DNA of 10,131 nt from CAYWMP01 sp964459445 (GCA_964459445.1 CAYWMP010000201.1:1-10131), one strand, 5' to 3'. Positions 1 to 7,153 are shown, numbered from the stretch's first letter. Made by a program: numbers and translations. Notes: generated by a model not told the origin, from the sequence alone.

Positions 1-1627
1 CAATCACTTTTCCATTGCTGACACACGGTGTGGCAACAATCCAGTCTCCAAGATCAGTTTTCCATTGTTCTCGTCCACTTTCCTCGTCTATGGCATAGAG
101 CACACCGTCATAGGTTCCCAAATATATAACGCCATACCCTAGACTCGGGGATGAATCGATCCTGGCTCCAGTCCCGAAAGCCCATGATTCGTTATATCCT
201 TCGATACTCAAGGCATGGAGCGTACCTCTCTGGTCTGAAAAGAACAGGTGTGTTTCTGAAACTGCAGGCGACGATTCCAAAGGGGCCTCAAGGCGGGTGA
301 TAAGCCCGCCGTCGCCCGATGCCTTATCCAAAGACCGGATGTTTCCATTGGTCGTGCCAACGAAGAGGCTGTTTTCGTGCAATACCGCTGTTGAACTCAT
401 GGGTGCTTCGAGTTCCACCTGCCAAACGAGATCTCCGGAGATCATATCGAGGCAATAAAACCGACCATCGTAGGATCCAATGAATACTCGACCGTTTGAG
501 AGCAGGGGAGAGGCCGTGATTGTTCCTCCAGTCTCAAAGGCCCATCTAATCTCTCCCGTCTCAGCATCCACGCCATAGACTTTACCATCATTGGCCCCGA
601 AGGTGACCACGCCTAAAGAATAGGCAGGGGTCGAATAGATTCGCTTTCCGATTTTGGAGCGCCATTTTTCTTTGAGGGAAGCAGCGGTCCGTTTTCCGTA
701 CGCCCCTGTTCTCTGGGCATTACCCTGAAAGCAGGGCCATTCGATACTCATTAGAGTGGGTTGAAAGGACAATCGTTCCTGAATTTTTAGGGCTCCCGCT
801 CCAGCCTCTCCTCCTTCCAAAATTCTCAACTCTTCAATGAGATCGTGTGCTGTTTGATACCGCTCTTTCGGGTCCTTTTTCAGTAAACCGAGAACGATTT
901 CCTCTACCTCAGGCGGGACATCAGGATTTAAGCTACTCGGAGGTGCGGGTTCTTGCTTTTTGATCCTGTTCATGATCTCCCATGGGGTTTCGCCATCAAA
1001 GCATATCTTCCCCGTGATCATTTCGTAGAAGATGGCACCTAGGGACCAGAGATCTGAATGGAAGGCTACCTCGCCATCCAGATGTTCGGGCGCCATGTAA
1101 TTCAAGGTACCGGCCGCACGGGATCTTTTCTCAAAGGATTCTTGAAGAACCCTTGCCAGGCCAAAATCAGTGATCTTGAGAAGGCTCTTTTCAGGTGATT
1201 CACCCGGGTTGTTAGCCAAGAGAACGTTTTCCGGTTTCAAATCACGGTGGATAATGTCCTGAGCATGGGCAAACGCCAGCGCATTTGCTATCTGCTCGAT
1301 CAACTGGAGCGTCAATTCGGGAGATAGTGGGCTACCCGGTTCCAGTAGTTTTCGAAGGTTGCCGCCTGGGCAATGCTCCATGACAATAAAGTGTGTTTCT
1401 TCTGCCCTTTCCACATCCAAGACCTGCACGATATTGGGATGATTCAAACGTGCCTGAAGGACCGCCTCTCTGAGGCTGTCCTCTGTACCCGGTTGTTGGT
1501 CGAAGGGTACCTTTATGGCCCTTGTGACCTCCAGGTCAGGGTGTCTGGCCTCATAAACCTCGCCGAAGGATCCCCGCCCTAGAAGTCGGATGATTTCATA
1601 TTTTCCGAGTGATTTGATAAAGGTCAT
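1..1627 (-). CDS. Ser/Thr protein kinase with C-terminal PQQ-like beta-propeller (partial, runs off left edge)
   Basis: Reading the minus strand from the ATG at 1627-1625 gives 542 codons without a stop. Residues about 10-275 are a Hanks-type protein kinase: glycine loop G17-R-G-S-F-G22, ATP lysine K39 in AIK, helix-C glutamate probably E54, catalytic HRDLKPEN at 127-134 (D129, N134), DFG at 154-156 and APE at 179-181. The HRD arginine is present, so regulation by activation-loop phosphorylation is plausible. From W297 (WPCFQGNAQRTG) onward there are PQQ/quinoprotein-type propeller blades with repeated YGVDAETGEIRW-like and SYDGRFYCLD-like strands. The C-terminus lies outside the window. I see no membrane helix between kinase and propeller, so both should be cytoplasmic, unlike PknB-type receptors. 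AfsK-like kinases have a similar kinase-plus-PQQ layout. An in-frame TGA at 1642-1640 makes this the only ATG start; its own Shine-Dalgarno is weak. The divergently encoded FHA protein is a natural candidate partner (inference). Confidence 0.95.
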   Translation of the reverse strand, partial: MTFIKSLGKYEIIRLLGRGSFGEVYEARHPDLEVTRAIKVPFDQQPGTEDSLREAVLQARLNHPNIVQVLDVERAEETHFIVMEHCPGGNLRKLLEPGSPLSPELTLQLIEQIANALAFAHAQDIIHRDLKPENVLLANNPGESPEKSLLKITDFGLARVLQESFEKRSRAAGTLNYMAPEHLDGEVAFHSDLWSLGAIFYEMITGKICFDGETPWEIMNRIKKQEPAPPSSLNPDVPPEVEEIVLGLLKKDPKERYQTAHDLIEELRILEGGEAGAGALKIQERLSFQPTLMSIEWPCFQGNAQRTGAYGKRTAASLKEKWRSKIGKRIYSTPAYSLGVVTFGANDGKVYGVDAETGEIRWAFETGGTITASPLLSNGRVFIGSYDGRFYCLDMISGDLVWQVELEAPMSSTAVLHENSLFVGTTNGNIRSLDKASGDGGLITRLEAPLESSPAVSETHLFFSDQRGTLHALSIEGYNESWAFGTGARIDSSPSLGYGVIYLGTYDGVLYAIDEESGREQWKTDLGDWIVATPCVSNGKVI

Positions 1628-1639
1628 ATGCGCTTTACA

Positions 1640-1762
1640 TCATCCCCTTTGCGGCGCAATATTTGTTGTATTAAACACCTTCAATAGTTTGCGCGAAAGC
1701 AAAAAAATCGAAAACACCTTTAAGACGAAAATAGGCAGGAAAACACGGAATTGGTATTTCAT
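1640..1762 (-). CDS. Possible small hydrophobic ORF (40 aa) directly upstream of the kinase
   Basis: A 40-codon minus-strand frame starts at the ATG at 1762-1760. It is preceded by GGAGGG at 1774-1769 with a 6-base spacer, which is a much better ribosome binding site than the kinase has. The stop TGA (1642-1640) lies 12 bases before the kinase ATG. The peptide begins MKYQFRVFLPIFVLKVFSIF and continues LLSRKLLKVF, a hydrophobic stretch of roughly 18 residues with one lysine followed by a basic patch, as in a small membrane peptide. The frame could extend upstream to 1840, but that start has no comparable ribosome binding site. The position suggests a leader peptide or a translationally coupled partner of the kinase. 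No homologue is recognised; it may be a chance frame. Confidence 0.35.
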   Translation of the reverse strand: MKYQFRVFLPIFVLKVFSIFLLSRKLLKVFNTTNIAPQRG

Positions 1763-1827
1763 AGGGTACCCTCCAAACGTTTGCAAAAGAAAAACTTGTG
1801 AGGGTTTAAGGGTGGATAGATTTAATT

Positions 1828-1857
1828 CTTCTACCATCACTTTTCTAATTATGTCAA
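1828..1857 (-). promoter_or_regulatory. Putative sigma-70 promoter for the small ORF and kinase
   Basis: On the minus strand a perfect -35 TTGACA (1857-1852) is followed after 18 bases by TAGAAG (1833-1828), which matches TATAAT at 4 of 6 and is preceded by an extended TGG. Transcription would start near 1820, leaving about 58 bases before the small ORF. The spacing and the perfect -35 support it; the -10 is only fair. Confidence 0.45.
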
Positions 1858-2020
1858 GCGGTTATAAGTTTATTACTACCGGTCAAATACAAGAATTCCC
1901 GTATTTCATGGCTAAGTGCACTAGCAGATACGGAAACGGTTTTCATTTTCTTTTACCGGTTTTCTAATCAAAGACGATTGGAGGGCGTGTTTTTTTTCAG
2001 CGGGGACTATTTGAGGGCTA

Positions 2021-2049
2021 TTCCAAAATGAAGTTGAATGTGTAATAAT
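2021..2049 (+). promoter_or_regulatory. Weak candidate promoter for the FHA-peptidase gene
   Basis: AATAAT at 2044-2049 matches the -10 consensus at 5 of 6 and is preceded by an extended TGT (2041-2043). The -35 candidate 17 bases upstream (TTCCAA, 2021-2026) is poor. If used, the transcript would carry the 2074-2111 hairpin in its leader of roughly 125 bases. Confidence 0.25.
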
Positions 2050-2073
2050 GCACCGGAATTGAGTGACTTACCC

Positions 2074-2111
2074 AGTGCCCATCCAGAAATGGCTATTTCT
2101 GGATGGGCACT
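2074..2111. repeat. Perfect inverted repeat, 17-bp stem, GGCT loop
   Basis: Arms 2074-2090 (AGTGCCCATCCAGAAAT) and 2095-2111 are exact reverse complements around a 4-base loop. No T-run follows on either strand, so it is not a standard intrinsic terminator. It could be a dispersed palindromic (REP-like or MITE-like) repeat, or a leader-RNA structure of the downstream FHA gene. Confidence 0.85.
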
Positions 2112-2180
2112 ACCAAGGAATCAGACGCCGAAACCATGTAAGAATCAAATAACACCTCTAACACCCCCGTCTCGTGATCA

Positions 2181-3626
2181 ATGAAAGCAGAAAAGCAAAT
2201 AAGGCCTTTCATTGTCATCCTTACCTCTCCAAATGGTGAAAACCATTTTGCCTGTTTTTCTGACGCCAGGGTTCGAATCGGTAGGCGCAGTGCGAATGAA
2301 ATGCCTCTGCAGGACCCTGATGTGTCTCGTTATCATGCTGAAATCCTTATCAAAAACAATCAAGCCCTACTGCGTGATCGGGACAGCACCAACGGCGTAT
2401 TCCTAAACGGCGCCAGAATTAGCGAATCCGAATTAAAAGAAAACGATACTTTCAGGATTGGCAGGAACACTTTCCTTTTCGAGCCAGGGCTGGAAAGCGA
2501 CAGGGAGTTCGAACTCTGTATTGAAACCGGGTCCAACTACCTCAACAGAGGGAAAACAGATTTGGCAGATCTGGTCTTTCAGCGCGCCATTCGGGTCAAA
2601 CCCGATATGGCCGACACCTTTTTTTTGAGTGCCAAGGCCCTTCTGGATCAAGAGCAATTTGATAAGGCTGACATCATGGTGGAAAAAGGCCTGGTTTTGG
2701 AATCCAAGAGCCCTGAAGCCTATTACCTAAAGGGATTGATTCATGACCGACAGGGGCATTGGACCGAAGCAAAAGCGAGTTATCAAAAAAGTATTCAACT
2801 AAACCCCGGCTACGGTTTATCGAAAAACAGGATAAAGGTATTGAATGAAAAGGAGCGTCTTTATGAAAAGCTACATTCTCTTGTCCTGCCCAAGGATCAA
2901 GATGGGGTTCCGGCAAAAGAACACAACTGGACCAAACTTGAGTCCGGACCCTTTAGAGTGGGTTTTCACCTCGCAGACCAAATAGGGGATATTGAGAAGG
3001 TTATAAGCACTTTGATACGTGCTCATCAGAATATGGGAGACAAGCTTGGTTACTTTCCGGAGGAAGTTCCTGTGGAGTTATTCTCCAATGCCCTGGAGTT
3101 CCAACAAAAAGTGGGTCACTCAACAGAGGGGTTTGTCCAAAGGATGGCCGGGGCAGGAGCAGAATGTATACTGGTTCAGATGAATAGTAAAGTCCTTCAA
3201 GACCCCCCTTTTCTATATATGATTCTGACCCATGAGTATGTGCATTTCTTGCTTCATGATATGACACAGGGTAATTGCCCCTTCTGGCTCACCGAGGGAA
3301 TGGCTCAACTCGAGTCCCAGAATCTCACATCAACCTCAATGAATCTATTGGAAGCTGCATTTAGGGACAACTATCTCCTTCCTCTGGAAATCCTTGAGGG
3401 GCCCTTTGAGGAGTTGGAGGCGGAAGAGGTTATCAAGCTTGCCTATGCCCAATCTTACATGGTCGTAGAATACCTGATTGAGTCCCAGGGATATTCCTGG
3501 GTGCGGGAAGTTTTGGGTGCCTTGGCTGAGGGAAAGAGCATTTTGGAAGTATTAAGGTCGTCCGGTAAGACTTATGATGAGCTGGAAAAGGAATGGGCTG
3601 AATGGCTGGAAGGCAGAATGGAGTGA
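2181..3626 (+). CDS. FHA domain-TPR-gluzincin (peptidase MA-like) fusion protein
   Basis: This 481-residue protein has three parts. Residues about 10-100 form an FHA phosphothreonine-binding domain with the conserved G34-R35, S49-x-x-H52, N71-G72 and N76-G77 positions. Residues about 108-220 contain about three TPR-like helical repeats, including AYYLKGLIHDRQGHWTEAKA. The C-terminal part has a zinc-metallopeptidase signature: HEYVH at 351-355 in LTHEYVHFLLH, then WLTEGMAQLE with E372 as likely third zinc ligand, the arrangement of Peptidase_MA/gluzincin families. No signal peptide or membrane helix is visible, so it should be cytoplasmic. The ATG follows an in-frame TGA (2175-2177) and the FHA fold begins at once, which fixes the start although no clear Shine-Dalgarno is present. 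It is transcribed away from the kinase, whose phosphorylated targets, or the kinase itself, the FHA domain may bind (inference). Peptidase activity is predicted from motifs only; the substrate is unknown. Confidence 0.9.
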   Translation: MKAEKQIRPFIVILTSPNGENHFACFSDARVRIGRRSANEMPLQDPDVSRYHAEILIKNNQALLRDRDSTNGVFLNGARISESELKENDTFRIGRNTFLFEPGLESDREFELCIETGSNYLNRGKTDLADLVFQRAIRVKPDMADTFFLSAKALLDQEQFDKADIMVEKGLVLESKSPEAYYLKGLIHDRQGHWTEAKASYQKSIQLNPGYGLSKNRIKVLNEKERLYEKLHSLVLPKDQDGVPAKEHNWTKLESGPFRVGFHLADQIGDIEKVISTLIRAHQNMGDKLGYFPEEVPVELFSNALEFQQKVGHSTEGFVQRMAGAGAECILVQMNSKVLQDPPFLYMILTHEYVHFLLHDMTQGNCPFWLTEGMAQLESQNLTSTSMNLLEAAFRDNYLLPLEILEGPFEELEAEEVIKLAYAQSYMVVEYLIESQGYSWVREVLGALAEGKSILEVLRSSGKTYDELEKEWAEWLEGRME

Positions 3627-3634
3627 GGTTTGGG

Positions 3635-3664
3635 ACGCAGATAAACGCAGATTGACGCGGATGT
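3635..3664. repeat. Three degenerate 10-bp tandem units (ACGCAGATNN)
   Basis: The units are ACGCAGATAA, ACGCAGATTG and ACGCGGATGT, starting 8 bases after the FHA-peptidase stop codon. Similar short CGCAGATNAA arrays occur in intergenic DNA of several bacterial lineages (recollection, not searched). No function is assigned. Confidence 0.65.
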
Positions 3665-3791
3665 TCCAATTCTTTCACCTTGCAGTCTCGCTAACTCGTC
3701 CCCTTGGTTCAGGATCGTTAGAATCACCAAGAGATCAGGGTTCCGAGAAATGGATTAAAACATGATATACCAAAGGATCGCTAGAGAACAT

Positions 3792-3849
3792 ATTGGGAAA
3801 TCATTCTGGAAAAATAAGGGCACTCATTTTTCCAGAATATTTTCCCAAT
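3792..3849. repeat. Imperfect inverted repeat, 24-bp arms, 10-base loop
   Basis: The left arm 3792-3815 and right arm 3826-3849 are complementary except for two adjacent positions. The core of each arm is TTCTGGAAAAAT or its complement, and the arms end ATTGGG / CCCAAT. No T-run follows, so it looks like a palindromic element or a strong RNA hairpin rather than a simple terminator. Confidence 0.85.
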
Positions 3850-3853
3850 GCGC

Positions 3854-3871
3854 CCAATGATGAATCATTGG
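3854..3871. repeat. Short palindrome CCAATGAT-GA-ATCATTGG
   Basis: An 8-bp perfect stem with a 2-base centre lies between the large palindrome and the GC-rich terminator-like hairpin. It may be an operator-like site or part of a compound terminator. Confidence 0.6.
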
Positions 3872-3874
3872 GGG

Positions 3875-3910
3875 GCCCGCTATGCGGGCTTCTTAGCGTT
3901 CCTTTTTTTG
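3875..3910 (+). terminator. Putative intrinsic terminator after the FHA-peptidase gene
   Basis: GCCCGC (3875-3880), loop TAT and GCGGGC (3884-3889) form a GC-rich stem, followed by TTCTT and, further on, a seven-T run at 3903-3909. It lies about 250 bases after the FHA-peptidase stop and would insulate the sigma factor gene. The strongest T-run is displaced from the stem, so efficiency is uncertain. Confidence 0.5.
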
Positions 3911-4050
3911 GGAATCAGTGCATTTGTGGTCCTATAAGTCGGTGTGTGTCTGTGGCTAATGAAAATCAGCGATCTCTTGAATTTCGGCGGTGTATTCATG
4001 AAAGAAATCATGTTCTTTAATCGTCTTGTCTTTAGCTCAGGGGAAACTGT

Positions 4051-4653
4051 ATGACCCTGGAGGAATTCAGCTCAATATCGGATAGTGATCTCTACGAGCG
4101 TTGCTGCAAAATGGACCAAACCGCCTGGGCCTACCTTTACAATTATGTCCTGAGCATCACGCGTTGGCCTCGATGGAATCTTGGCCATGAGAGTGAAGAC
4201 ATTGCACAGACCGTAGCCCTGTCGCTTATGGAAAAAGGCCTTGAATTGTTGAAGGAGGAAACCTCCTTCAGATCTTTTGTCAAGAGAGTCACAGTGAATC
4301 GAATCCTGGATCATTACAAGAAAAAGAAAGGTGTGCCCTTATCCTCTGAGGGCCAGGTTATGGATAAATCAGGAAAGAATCCTCAGGCGACCTTAGGCAG
4401 TTCAGATCCCGGTCCGGAAGATCACGTTGGAGCAAGGGGCGCCCTTAGCGCCTTCCTGAGTATTTTGAAGGATCTCCCTGAATACTGCAGAAGGGTTATC
4501 AAGAGATATATGGCCTATCAGATGGGAGAAATACTCAGCTATGAGGAAATGGCCCAGGGGCTTAACCTGAGCGTCAGCACCGTCGGGGTTCAAATCAAAC
4601 GCTGTAAAGACATGATTCGGCAGGATGAACGATTCAGGGATTTATTAGACTAG
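4051..4653 (+). CDS. ECF-type RNA polymerase sigma factor
   Basis: This 200-residue protein has the two-domain layout of extracytoplasmic-function sigma factors. Region 2 is at about residues 20-95, with the helix WAYLYNYVLSITRW followed by SEDIAQTVALSLMEKG (the counterpart of the usual DDVxQEVFL motif) and the promoter-melting segment SFRSFVKRVTVNRILDHYKK. A polar linker rich in G, S and D follows (about 100-128). Region 4 is at about 131-196, with ILKDLPEYCRRVIKRYM and the helix-turn-helix YEEMAQGLNLSVSTVGVQIK starting at Y164. It would direct RNA polymerase to a private set of promoters. Start choice is supported by AGGGG seven bases before the ATG. The next gene, 90 bases downstream, encodes a zinc-finger anti-sigma-like protein, the classic partner arrangement. 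The ECF subgroup cannot be assigned by eye. Confidence 0.9.
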   Translation: MTLEEFSSISDSDLYERCCKMDQTAWAYLYNYVLSITRWPRWNLGHESEDIAQTVALSLMEKGLELLKEETSFRSFVKRVTVNRILDHYKKKKGVPLSSEGQVMDKSGKNPQATLGSSDPGPEDHVGARGALSAFLSILKDLPEYCRRVIKRYMAYQMGEILSYEEMAQGLNLSVSTVGVQIKRCKDMIRQDERFRDLLD

Positions 4654-4743
4654 AGCTCCAATCAAAGAAAGGTAGAGGGTACCTAATGAGGCTCTTAAGT
4701 TCTGAAAAAATGAATCATATATTCTAAAGGTTGGGATTTTGAA

Positions 4744-5364
4744 ATGAAATGTGAAGACATGGACTGGGTGGCATATGAATCCAATGCCCTTGACCCAGAA
4801 AAGAAAAAGGAAATGGATGAACACATGGCGGCATGCGAGCATTGTCAGGATGAATGGTCTGAGCAGAAAAGCACTTCCGACCTGCTGAAGCGTATCTGGG
4901 TGGAGAGACAGAGAGCGTGTATCCCTTCGGAGCAATTAATGGATCTTTATGATGGGAAGATCGAAGGAGCGGACAAAGAAATGCTCTTGTTCCATATCGA
5001 GACGTGCGAGCACTGTGCTGAAAAGTATAAGATGGTTTCGCAGTTTTACAAAGAATTCGATGAAAGATCAGCAGAGGCAATGCAATTCGAGGAACTTCCC
5101 GATTCAATAAAATCCGTCCTTGAAAAGGAGAAAAAGGCTCATCTCACGGATCGTCTGACTAAAACTTTCTCTGCTCTGGCAGAAAAGGGTGCAGGCGGGA
5201 TCAAAGACATTAAAGAACGGGCAGCTCGAATCGTTGAAAGCGTGACAGGTCCCGGGCTCACTCAGGTCCCCATGCCCGCTATTCGCAAAGATGCGGCTGA
5301 AGTAGAAGAGGAAGATGAGAAGGGCGAGGAAGAGGAGAAAGAGGAACCGGAATCACAGGAATAA
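4744..5364 (+). CDS. Soluble anti-sigma-like protein with two zf-HC2 motifs and acidic tail
   Basis: This 206-residue protein carries two copies of the putative zinc-finger (zf-HC2/ZAS) signature of anti-sigma factors. The first uses C3 with H27-x3-C31-x2-C34 (HMAACEHC); the second uses C59 with H84-x3-C88-x2-C91 (HIETCEHC). ZAS domains clamp ECF sigma factors and can release them on oxidation or other signals. The remainder is helical and charged (about 100-180) and ends in a strongly acidic stretch from about residue 185. No membrane helix is visible, so unlike many anti-sigma factors it should be cytoplasmic. It follows the ECF gene in the same direction and is its probable regulator (inference from context and motif). 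The Shine-Dalgarno is weak (AAAGG about 17 bases upstream), although the start fits because C3 is part of the motif. It could instead be a zinc-binding adaptor. Confidence 0.82.
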   Translation: MKCEDMDWVAYESNALDPEKKKEMDEHMAACEHCQDEWSEQKSTSDLLKRIWVERQRACIPSEQLMDLYDGKIEGADKEMLLFHIETCEHCAEKYKMVSQFYKEFDERSAEAMQFEELPDSIKSVLEKEKKAHLTDRLTKTFSALAEKGAGGIKDIKERAARIVESVTGPGLTQVPMPAIRKDAAEVEEEDEKGEEEEKEEPESQE

Positions 5365-5523
5365 AGCGCCAGGTTTGAGCCAACAAAATAATGAAATAGA
5401 TCATATAGACGAAGTTTTGGATGGCGTCTCACATACTATGTTGGATTAGGCAGGCGCAAGTTCCCTATGTAGACTTTCATAACATCTCATATCCCCATTG
5501 AGGGATAAGAGAGGAGGTCAGTT

Positions 5524-7119
5524 ATGAACAAGTCATATGCCAACCTGGTCTTTGTAATGGTATTCGCTCTCCTTGTTCCTTCTATTGGTCTTGCTGAGCG
5601 TGGGATAAGGGTTGGAGAGAAACGCCTGGCACTTGTTTTTGGCAACGCAGGTTATAAAGCAGGACCACTGCGTAATCCCGCAACCGACGCCAATGATATG
5701 GCTGTGACATTGAATGATCTGGGATTTGAGGTGATGCATAAGGAGAATTCAAGTCAAAGGGAGATGGAAAATGCCATCCATGAGTTTGGCCGAAGGTTAA
5801 AGGAAGGCGATGTGGGTCTTTTCTATTTTGCCGGTCATGGGGTTCAGGTGAAAGGCAGGAACTATCTCATCCCATTAGGGGCAGAGATCCGTGAAGAGAC
5901 TGATGTGAAGTATGAGGCTGTTGATGTGGGACGGGTCCTGGATGCGATGTATAACGCCGGGAACAATGTCAATATTGTTATCCTTGATGCCTGCAGGGAC
6001 AATCCATTTGCAAGGAGTTTTCGTTCAAGTAGCAGCGGACTTGCGCAAATAGATGCGCCGAAGGGAACTCTCATTGCGTACTCCACATCACCAGGGAGGG
6101 TGGCCCTGGATGGTACCGGCCGCAACAGCCCGTACACAGGCGCGCTCTTGAACTACATGAAAACAAGGGATCTAACGATCGAGCAGGTATTTAAAAAGAC
6201 CAGACGAGAAATAGATGATGTCACAGGGGGAAAGCAGACCCCCTGGGAATCCACTTCCTTGATTGGGGATTTTTACTTCTCAACCAAAAGGACGGCAGCT
6301 AGAGCCGATAAAGTTGAAGGTGTAACGGGTGGTGATGAACTGGATCAAGAAAGAAAGCAGCTTGAAAGAGAACGGCAGGAAATTGAACGCTTGCGAGTTG
6401 AATTGGAGAGGAAAAAGCTTGAGGCCGAACGCAGGCGCTTGGAGGCTGAAGAGAAAGGGCTTGAAATAGCCAGTCTACCCCCTGAGATTGGAATCAAGTC
6501 CCGGCTCGGCATGGTTCTCAAAGAAGTTGATGACGGACTTGAAATCGTTCATGTCGAGGAGAACGGTCCAGGAAAAAATGCAGGCTTAAAGGATTCGGAT
6601 ATTATCCTAGAAATGAATCAGGGAGCCGTAAGACGCCTTGATGACTTTGGCAGAAAAATTCAGCACTACAGAGAAAATGATACGATTCTGCTATTAGTAC
6701 GTCGCGGTAATTCCACTCTATTTCTCATTCCTAAACTATCAAAAAGTCAGGAAGCGCTAGAAGCTGAAAAGCAAAAAATCGCCAAAACCGAACGCACACC
6801 ACCGATCCAAAAGAAAGGGCCAAGGGGATGGCTTGGCGTAGCAATCCAAGAGGTCACTCCAGAGACCAGAAAGCACCTTGGCCTTGACCATCAGGGAGGC
6901 GCTCTGGTCGCAGATCTCCTACTCGAGGGACCGGCAAAGAAAGCAGGAATCGAGAGGGGTGATGTGATTGTCTCTTTTGATGGGAAAGAGATCACCGAAG
7001 TGAAAGCCCTGCCTCCCATTGTGGCCTCCACGCCAGTGGGCAAGACGGTCGAGGTGGAAGTCATTCGGAGGGGGCGAACAAAGCTCATTTTTGTTAAGAT
7101 AGGAGAACTCAAAAAATAG
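5524..7119 (+). CDS. Exported caspase-like (peptidase C14) protein with coiled coil and two PDZ domains
   Basis: This 531-residue protein starts with a Sec-type signal peptide (hydrophobic 7-18, likely cleavage after A24 in IGLA/ERG). Residues about 32-253 are a caspase/metacaspase-like domain: RLALVFGNAGY opening strand, catalytic H105 in YFAGHG, catalytic C157 in LDACRDNPF, and SPYTGALL further on. Residues about 270-318 are a charged coiled coil rich in ERKxLEAE. Two PDZ domains follow: about 325-405 (GLKDSDIILEMN) and about 436-530 (GWLGVAIQEV and AGIERGDVIVSFDGKEI), the second resembling the HtrA/DegP type. The protein should act in the periplasm or outside the cell, probably cleaving or binding envelope proteins through the PDZ modules (inference). 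GGAGGTC lies just before the ATG. It follows the sigma/anti-sigma pair by 159 bases in the same direction. A paralogue with another C-terminus lies beyond the insertion sequence. Substrate and cleavage specificity are unknown. Confidence 0.93.
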   Translation: MNKSYANLVFVMVFALLVPSIGLAERGIRVGEKRLALVFGNAGYKAGPLRNPATDANDMAVTLNDLGFEVMHKENSSQREMENAIHEFGRRLKEGDVGLFYFAGHGVQVKGRNYLIPLGAEIREETDVKYEAVDVGRVLDAMYNAGNNVNIVILDACRDNPFARSFRSSSSGLAQIDAPKGTLIAYSTSPGRVALDGTGRNSPYTGALLNYMKTRDLTIEQVFKKTRREIDDVTGGKQTPWESTSLIGDFYFSTKRTAARADKVEGVTGGDELDQERKQLERERQEIERLRVELERKKLEAERRRLEAEEKGLEIASLPPEIGIKSRLGMVLKEVDDGLEIVHVEENGPGKNAGLKDSDIILEMNQGAVRRLDDFGRKIQHYRENDTILLLVRRGNSTLFLIPKLSKSQEALEAEKQKIAKTERTPPIQKKGPRGWLGVAIQEVTPETRKHLGLDHQGGALVADLLLEGPAKKAGIERGDVIVSFDGKEITEVKALPPIVASTPVGKTVEVEVIRRGRTKLIFVKIGELKK

Positions 7120-7153
7120 AACCATTCTTGGGATTTTAGCTCCTTACGTCCCG

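Larger units (their letters stand above)
1858..2180. other. Non-coding divergent intergenic segment
   Basis: This stretch separates the minus-strand kinase promoter from the plus-strand FHA gene. Open frames here have no credible ribosome binding site or recognisable protein. It includes an eight-T run near 1990-1997, a weak plus-strand promoter candidate (2021-2049) and one strong hairpin (2074-2111). I see no RNA gene or riboswitch that I can name. Confidence 0.6.
3665..4050. other. Non-coding spacer upstream of the sigma factor gene
   Basis: No credible gene is present: the open frame across 3793-4020 reads through strong palindromes and has no recognisable protein. The left half carries palindromes and a terminator-like hairpin (listed separately). 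A TATAAG at 3933-3938, with TTGGGA 19 bases upstream, is a weak promoter candidate for the sigma gene. AGGGG at 4039-4043 is the ribosome binding site for the ATG at 4051. Confidence 0.6.

Noticed and set aside
1590..1967. Plus-strand open frame of 125 codons
   Set aside because: It overlaps the kinase start, has no ribosome binding site and encodes no recognisable domain; it covers the kinase promoter and small-ORF region.
2074..2111. Hairpin as an intrinsic terminator
   Set aside because: Neither strand has a T-run after the stem.
3793..4020. Plus-strand open frame of 75 codons
   Set aside because: It reads through large palindromes and a terminator-like hairpin and has no family-like sequence.
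5862..6137. Antisense frame in the first caspase gene, similar to one at 9227-9439 in the second
   Set aside because: The resemblance follows from the high identity of the two sense genes; no separate evidence of coding.
5524..7119. Caspase as a cytoplasmic suicide effector of an anti-phage system
   Set aside because: Both caspase-like proteins have clear signal peptides, so they should work outside the cytoplasm; no phage-sensing partner is present in the window.
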